DNA of 64,000 nt from Sisyra terminalis (Eukaryota; Arthropoda; Insecta; Neuroptera; Sisyridae): contig OY292278.1 of the NCBI GenBank assembly GCA_958496175.1, positions 50,902,001 through 50,966,000 on the forward strand, read 5' to 3'. This document shows positions 58,210 to 64,000 of the stretch, piece after piece. Below the pieces are notes generated by a model. That model made no database searches. It was not told the DNA's origin and was given only the letters and a program-made list of their open reading frames with translations. Each line of letters starts with the position of its first letter. Position 1 is the first letter of the stretch. Position numbers and translations under genes: made by a program.

Positions 58210-60075
58210 ATAAACACTATTCGATAAAAAAGGCATTTTATTTTTAAACACCGTGTTAAATTTTACTTGACAAACCTTAATTTGTATTTTTTTTTTTGAA
58301 TTTTAGATAGCTTGGATTTTTGTTCGTAGAACTTACGACCAAATTACTTTGAAATATTAAAGTATGTAGAAAAAAATGTACGTTAATGAAACTTTTGTCC
58401 CCAATGCCGTACAATTAAATCCCAGAAGAAATCATTAAATAATTCAAAGCAAAGATTTAGTTCCTAATGAACGCGAATAGTGCATGTTAAAAAATGTATG
58501 CAACTCTTGCATAGAGCAACCATTTTCAACATTAATTCTATTGAAAAACACATTTTCTTAGAGCAATTTTTAATAAACAATTTACTAGTTACTGACATAA
58601 AATAGAACAAATTCGTTTTGATTTTCACAAAGAGGCAAACATAAAAACGTTTTTCGTGTTATTAAAGCTAAAACGCAAGAAATAAATAGGAAGCTTTTTA
58701 CGCATTTGCATAGAAGAAAGCTTTACCCCGGTAAGCATACGAAGAAAAAACACACACACACAGAGCTTTTGCCTTTTCTAATTATTCGATCTTTCTCCAA
58801 CTGTCGATCCTTTCCATTAGCGTTTCATCGTAAATATGTAGTCTTATACTTATATCCACATATCACAAATGGGCTTTTTGTGATGTGGCACTGAGATGGA
58901 ACTTTAAGATATGCATTTGAAAAGACATCTTATAATTACAGGAGCACAGACCTTAGTTTCCATCTGCCATAATCATCTCTCTCTCTCTCCTCCCCCCTTT
59001 TTTCTACTACCGTTTTATCATCAACCGTTTCTCGGTTCAAATTGCAGGAAATTCTTGTAACATAATATTGAAAATGTTTTGATAAATATGGAACGATGAA
59101 ATTCAATTTGATTCGATTCAAGTTTAACCAGAATTTGCTTATAAAGTTAAATAAAAGTGAAGCTTTTCTGTTAATTAAAATTAAAATTATATCTGTTAGG
59201 GGTTTGAAAAAAATTTGTGGGTAAAACATATCGTGTAGGGTCGTTTTTATTAGTTATTAAAAATCTTTATGGCTTTTCCCTTTAATTTTCCGTCTAATGA
59301 CCTTTCCCTATGAACTTCATGCCTGCACTGAAGGAAAATTGTAGCCATATTGTGGAAGAGTAGGAAGGAAAGTTTTATTCTCTGTATAAAAATCCCACAC
59401 TCTCTTCATGCCATAATATTTATGAATATAATTTTATTTTATTTTACATCGAGCCGAATAGGAAAAGAGGACAGTTTTACGCGTATTGAATTATTTGAAG
59501 AAAAAAAAAAAGCTTTTTTTTTTCTTTTTTGCTTATTCACGCAAAATCTTTTGCGAAAATGGAAAATGATGATGGGAGAATTGAAAAATCGTTTGAGTGA
59601 AAAGAAACAGTTTTTATCGTTCTTAATTAAAAATAATGAAGATTTTCTTTTGCAAGGCAAAAGAAACGATTTTTAAAATTGTTGAGTATAAAATGTTGTA
59701 GGTATATATCGTATTTTAATTAAAGAGGAAGAGAAAATGAGATTGATTCAAAGTCTTATCATAAAAAGGGAACTCTTCAAATGATTTTCTTGAAGAAAAT
59801 ATTGTGGTGTAGTTTTCCAGTTGGCAAAAGGTTTCTCGACTTTTCTCATTATATAAATGTTTGGTGATATTAAAAATAAAAAAATATGTAAATTATTATC
59901 TTAAAATGTAAAAATTTATTTTATAATTTATTTGAGATAAGTCTTAGGTGTACAAGAAAATGGGATTTTTTGGGAAAAACTAATGAAAGATCGAAGAAAG
60001 CTTTTAATAAACTAAACTAACTGATAATTTTTTGATTTTTTTATACATACAATGAGTACATTATTACAAAGGGTC
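58210..60075. other. Unique stretch, no recognised gene
   Basis: CA and TC short runs near 58750 and 58977. Frames at 58936-59229 and 59350-59676 are Lys/Phe-rich with no domain and overlap frames on the other strand. Confidence 0.4.
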
Positions 60076-60084
60076 CTTTCTAAC

Positions 60085-61055
60085 AGGATCCACATGGCGA
60101 GTTGGCCCCCAAATAGGAACCTATGTCGAAACTTATGTTAGTAAAATATCGGCTTGATATACAAACACATTTTATATACTTTTCGCGACCAAATTCCTCT
60201 TTGACCTTGAGATATGGGCAAAAATGTCCCCCCGCATGACTATTTTTCTAAGGTATATATCACAAAAACTAATTAAGCTGGAAAAGTGAAATCAACGCGA
60301 GGCTTTAGATACTTTACAGAGTATATCATATATTTTTTGGAAATTTTTAGAAAAAAAAAAAAAATCAAAAAAAATTCAAAAAACAAATGAAATAATTTTT
60401 TTCATTGTGTTCTCTGAAAATGACAATCACGAAAAAAAAATATTTTATGCTTCTATATGAGCACTATAACTCATAAAAATTGCGTAGAAAAATAGTTGGT
60501 GCAACACCTTGAAAAAAAAAATAAAATGTGATATTTTTCATGTTAAAAATTAATAATTCAGGGAATTTTCAGTAATGCAAATAACTTAGGACCTGTGAAA
60601 AATATCAAAAACTTTTATATAGATTAGATAAGTTATAGAAAAACAAGTGCCTTGCAAAAAATGTCCTATACATTTTTCTCATAAAATTTATGGTTGCGCC
60701 AAAAAATTGAAAAAATATTAAAATTTCTATTTAGTTCAACTTTGACCTTGAATAACTTTTGAAGGAATAAATATATCAAACAGTTGTACGAGACCTTTTT
60801 TGTAGATCGTTCAATTTTCTACAAGAATATATCTTGGTCATTCCGAAATATTGTCACCAACGAGAGCTATAAAATTCCAAAGTGCAAGAGAATATTGTTG
60901 CCATGTTATTTAAATGGAAAATCGAAATTTGCGATGCGGCATCTCTTAATGTTAACATTAAGAGCTTAAACTTTCACAGGAATTTTTTTTGTCATTCCCA
61001 ACAATATTTTCGATATAATTAAGAAAAAGAAATCATCATTTTTTTTGAATCAGTC
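60085..61055. mobile_element. Chimera of family F and the right half of family B
   Basis: 60085-60510 matches 36815-37240 (AGGATCCACATGGCGAGTTG to AATAGTTGGTGCAACACC). From about 60545 it is the B loop and right arm (AATTCAGGGAATTTTCAGTA to GAATCAGTC, with TA at 61056-61057). No B left terminus is present. Confidence 0.75.
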
Positions 61056-61057
61056 TA

Positions 61058-61544
61058 GTGTTTATTAATCTGTTCAATCTTTTATTAATCTCTTCAAATT
61101 AAAGCTTTGCTAACGTTTTTTTCAAACTCTCAAAGTACTTCTAAGCTGCATTTTTTAGTAGAGATTTAGCCTTTTTTCGCGGTACGATCTTTATTTTTTC
61201 AATCGTGGCAAAAATCAATCTTTTCAATGAAATTTTCCGTTCAGGAAATAGAGAATAGTTGCGAAGAACCAAGTTCGATAAATACGGTAGACACCGCATC
61301 ACAATTGCGATATTCTTGACTAAAAAATCACAAATCTACAAGGATGTATAATCAAATGCATTATCGTGATGCAAAAACTATGAATTATTTTTCCCACTTA
61401 TTCAGACGTATTCTTTCTATTACTTCACGCAAATGGCGTATTACTTGAAAAATAATATTTCTTTGTTAGCCAAAAAACCTTCTGAAAACCAAAAGCCTCA
61501 CTTTTGACCAAGCTGAAATATTTTGTGGTTTTATTTATCTAACG
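61058..61544. other. AT-rich stretch, nothing recognised
   Basis: No gene or repeat family was recognised. Confidence 0.35.
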
Positions 61545-61800
61545 CTAGCTGAACCCGGCGGACATTGCCCTGAATTGAATTTAGGAAAAAAAAGCTTGTG
61601 AATTATTATAATTATATCTTTTATCAATCCGCAGCATCCCTCGCTGTACCAATTATATAACTTACCTTCAAGATTTACATTTATCAATTACGTTTTATAA
61701 AATATGCTCTACCTCTAAAAATTATTGCCCGATCATAAGTATTAAGTATTGATAGTTAGCGGCTATTGTATTAACCGAAGAAAATGCAATTTTTTGCGGT
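61545..61800 (-). mobile_element. Possible second Helitron family, 3' end
   Basis: CTAGCTGAACCCGGCGGACA on the plus strand reads on the minus strand as ...GCCGGGTTCAGCTAG, a common insect Helitron 3' terminus. The preceding base is G where A is expected, so the copy is old or the site has changed. The inner boundary is not defined. Confidence 0.45.
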
Positions 61801-61993
61801 CGCAGGTATGGTACTGGTGCAAGAAAAAAATAAAAATAATCTTTGAATCGGATTGTATATAGTGACAAAATTTGAGCTTAATCAATACAGAACTTTTTGA
61901 GCTTTTGAAATTTACACAAACCAATATAACAATTTTTTCAACATCTGTAGGTAAAAAATAAATTATTAATTTTTTATTTAAATCGGAGGTTGC

Positions 61994-62160
61994 CAAAGGT
62001 GGCCAACCCGCGGACTGCAAAAAGCACCCTTGACAATTTGTTTTATAATGACCAAAGTATTGAAAACCAATATATTAACAGTGTATCTATATTTAGTATG
62101 GAGAATTTGAGACATAACTTCAAAAGTGGCCCTCAATATCATTTGGGTAGGCCACCCCTG
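61994..62160. mobile_element. hAT-like MITE (about 167 bp)
   Basis: The left end is CAAAGGTGGCCAACCCGCGG; the right end read inward is CAGGGGTGGCCTACCC. These imperfect terminal repeats resemble the CAGGGGTGG(C/G) ends of hAT elements. No 8-bp target duplication is visible. Confidence 0.5.
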
Positions 62161-62432
62161 ATTTCAAAAATGCTGATTTTTTGATATCTTAAAAAAGAAC
62201 ATAGATATTTAATTAAAGAGTCCAATTAATGAATGTCCATTTGATAATTTTAATCAGGCTTCTTCTAAATGCAACTTTTATTTTTAAAAATTAAACGTAA
62301 ATAGGCAATCTTTTCTTCCGACGCAAAATTAGTTGAACTTGATTACAAAGTTTCAATCAAATCAGTAACGCTATCTATAAATTGGATCCATAAGTAAAAT
62401 GATAATAAAATACTGGCAAAGCTAGTTAGATA

Positions 62433-63118
62433 AGACTTGTTTGTGACCTTTATACCTTCTTTTATTTTGGCGAAACTCTAAGATCTACCTGAAAACAAAA
62501 TACTATCGAAATCAATAAACCTGTTCTTCAATCATACGGTAGAATTCAGGTAGAAAGATATTAAATTCAATATATCAACCTTTGATCCATAATGATCAAT
62601 ATTGTGAGAAAAACAATTAAAATTCCAAAATGGTGTGAAATTGTAAAGAATTTTCTACCTGCTCTCAACTGATAATAAAAAATAACATAGTAAAAGCTTA
62701 AAGTCCAAAATGTGAGAGCTAATGGTTTCAAAAAAAGCTGTTAATGTATTTATAATTGACAACAAATAATAAATACCCCAAACTGGTTTCAAATTCCTTA
62801 AACGACATATTTAAAGCTGCGCCATTCTCTCATTCACATTTTGACCTTCAAGCTTTAGCAATGTAATTTCATATCAACAGTTGAGTGCAGGTAGAAAATT
62901 CTTTCAAATTAACACCATTTCGGAATTTTACCTGCTTCGCTCACAATATTGATCATTAGTATGGATCAAAGGTTGATAAATTGAACTTAATGATCTTTCT
63001 ACCTGCATTCTTTCAAACAATTCAAGAACAGATTTATCGATTTCGATAGTAATTAGTTTTCAGATAGATCGTAGAGTTTCGCCAAAATGAAAGAAGCTAT
63101 AAAGGTCAGAAACAAGTC
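62433..63118. mobile_element. Foldback element I
   Basis: Left arm GACTTGTTTGTGACCTTTAT, TTTTGGCGAAACTCT, TAGAAAGAT...AATATTGTGAG. The right arm is the inverse, ending ATAAAGGTCAGAAACAAGTC. The arms are about 300 bases each and meet near 62760-62800. A repeated TACCTG/CAGGTA motif occurs four or more times in the arms. No transposase or clear target duplication was seen. Confidence 0.75.
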
Positions 63119-63184
63119 CAATTTAAATAGATGTACCAATATTTTTTTCTAATTTCTCTTATGGTTCCAATTTAAAGACAGCTT

Positions 63185-63425
63185 TTAGTGCCATGTCGGC
63201 ACGCGATTGACTGAGTGACTTCTATCTCTCTCCCGCCAATGTGAATGTACATATAGATTGTTCTTGAAACATCTAGTAGGTGGTGGAACGTCCGCGAACA
63301 TTGGAATATTCTAGAATATTGGGTTGTGGGTATATAAGGCGCTCAGTCAAGCCAGTTGACAATTCTGTATCACAAAGTTCTGTATCGAAGTTCATCTTGA
63401 ATTTCCGTTACAACAAAGCCAAATT
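63185..63425 (+). promoter_or_regulatory. Heat-shock-type promoter repeat, copy 4 (diverged)
   Basis: It keeps GGCACGCGATTGACTGAGTG, CTTCTATCTCTCTCC, a heat-shock array (63286-63323), the TATA box TATATAAGGCGCTCAGT at 63331-63347 and the leader part TGAATTTCCGTTA. Spacers between these have diverged or expanded. The array has two blocks, GAAcg TCCgc GAAca TTG and GAAta TTCta GAAta TTG, shifted in phase by a 2-bp loss relative to copy 2. No heat-shock coding sequence is seen in the remaining 570 bases. Confidence 0.7.
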
Positions 63426-64000
63426 GAAAAAAATTAAAAACCTTTTTTTTACGCGAAAATCGGAAAAATCAAAGGAAATTGAATGGGGAATTCGAAAAAA
63501 ATAGTTTCGTAATTGAACTAAAATTGTATCATGGTTAAAAATTCAAATTAAAAGAAAAAGCTCTCTTTTTTCAAGGAACTTATCAACCGATAAAGTTCTT
63601 ATTTTTTTTTGTAGAAGCTACCATCATCCCCTAAAACATAACCAAAATTCAAATAAATCGATTTACAAGTTTCGGAGGAAAAAAAATTTTTTTCTGATTT
63701 CCAGCATTTTTCGATTTTTGAAGAAACGATAATACATAGAGATCTGAAATTTGCCTAATAATGCATCTTAATACAATAGTACCAACATATTCTGAAATTA
63801 TCAACCAAATAACCTTCTGTGGTCGATTCACTATACTTATCGTCCTATGTCCTTTATCTTATAACAAAAAAAAATCTCTACCGATTATAAATTTGTTAAT
63901 TTGGGAAATTCGATATGAACTTTTCATTTTTTTCAATAAAAAAAATCAAAACAGTAATATCAATTAAGGAAAATAATTTCCATGCAAAACTTTTTTTTCT
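63426..64000. other. Downstream of promoter copy 4, no recognised gene
   Basis: AT-rich. The short frames at 63649-63831 and 63761-63967 overlap on opposite strands and show no domain. A gene driven by promoter copy 4 could still lie beyond the window edge. Confidence 0.35.

Noticed and set aside
62480..62510. Third recursive-splice-like site (minus strand TTTTGTTTTCAG/GTAGATC)
   Set aside because: It lies in an arm of foldback element I, the CAGGTA motif recurs there several times, and the donor GTAGAT is weak.

Overview
The window is about 64 kb of very AT-rich eukaryotic DNA with long A and T runs. It is best read as insect: it has Helitron ends of the TCTATACTA...GATCAGCTAG type, insect-style heat-shock promoters with GA repeats, THAP and LINE fragments, and many MITE-like inverted repeats. 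No species can be named from this. No intact host protein gene, rRNA or functional tRNA gene was found. Open frames are short, in AT-rich noise or inside repeats. The window therefore looks intergenic or intronic. Two splice-site juxtapositions on the minus strand (20283/20284 and 52456/52457) make a giant minus-strand intron with recursive splicing a concrete hypothesis.

Layout. 0.3-2.9 kb: palindromic family A, dispersed repeat D, half of a family B hairpin. 5.0-6.0 kb: full Helitron-like element with a tRNA-like module. 7.05-8.2 kb: TTAA-flanked element carrying a heat-shock-type promoter. 9.2-10.8 kb: B elements, including a full 875-bp copy. 13.1-14.5 kb: LINE RT remnant, hAT-like end, and element H split by A. 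16.6-17.2 kb: two convergent heat-shock-type promoters. 17.7-18.2 kb: relative of A. 21.4-22.8, 25.4-27.5 and 28.8-31.4 kb: B and C hairpins, A nested in C, and a triplicated block. 32.1-33.9 kb: truncated Helitron and an orphan THAP start. 36.7-38.8 kb: F and E elements. 40.9-42.3 kb: C with A nested. 44.7-48.1 kb: B-D composite, degenerate tandem, second B. 48.8-51.3 kb: H, A and G nested. 52.4-54.1 kb: candidate recursive splice exon, Helitron, short repeats. 56.4-58.2 kb: Helitron end and a G/B chimera. 60.1-61.1 kb: F/B chimera. 61.5-63.4 kb: Helitron-like end, hAT-like MITE, foldback I, fourth heat-shock-type promoter. Repeat-poor stretches lie between these, with a few G- or C-rich islands.

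How it fits together. Families B, C, E and G are long TA-flanked (Tc1/mariner-like) hairpins that differ in sequence but keep the same modules in the same order: T-rich terminal repeat, a TTAATATTAA motif, a CTCTACAAAA box, then the loop. They exchange parts to form chimeras. Family A shows 12-bp target duplications at two insertions. The heat-shock-type promoters occur four times without a heat-shock coding sequence; two face each other so that a transcript could fold back on itself. All calls come from reading the sequence by eye; copy boundaries are approximate to a few bases unless a target duplication defines them.
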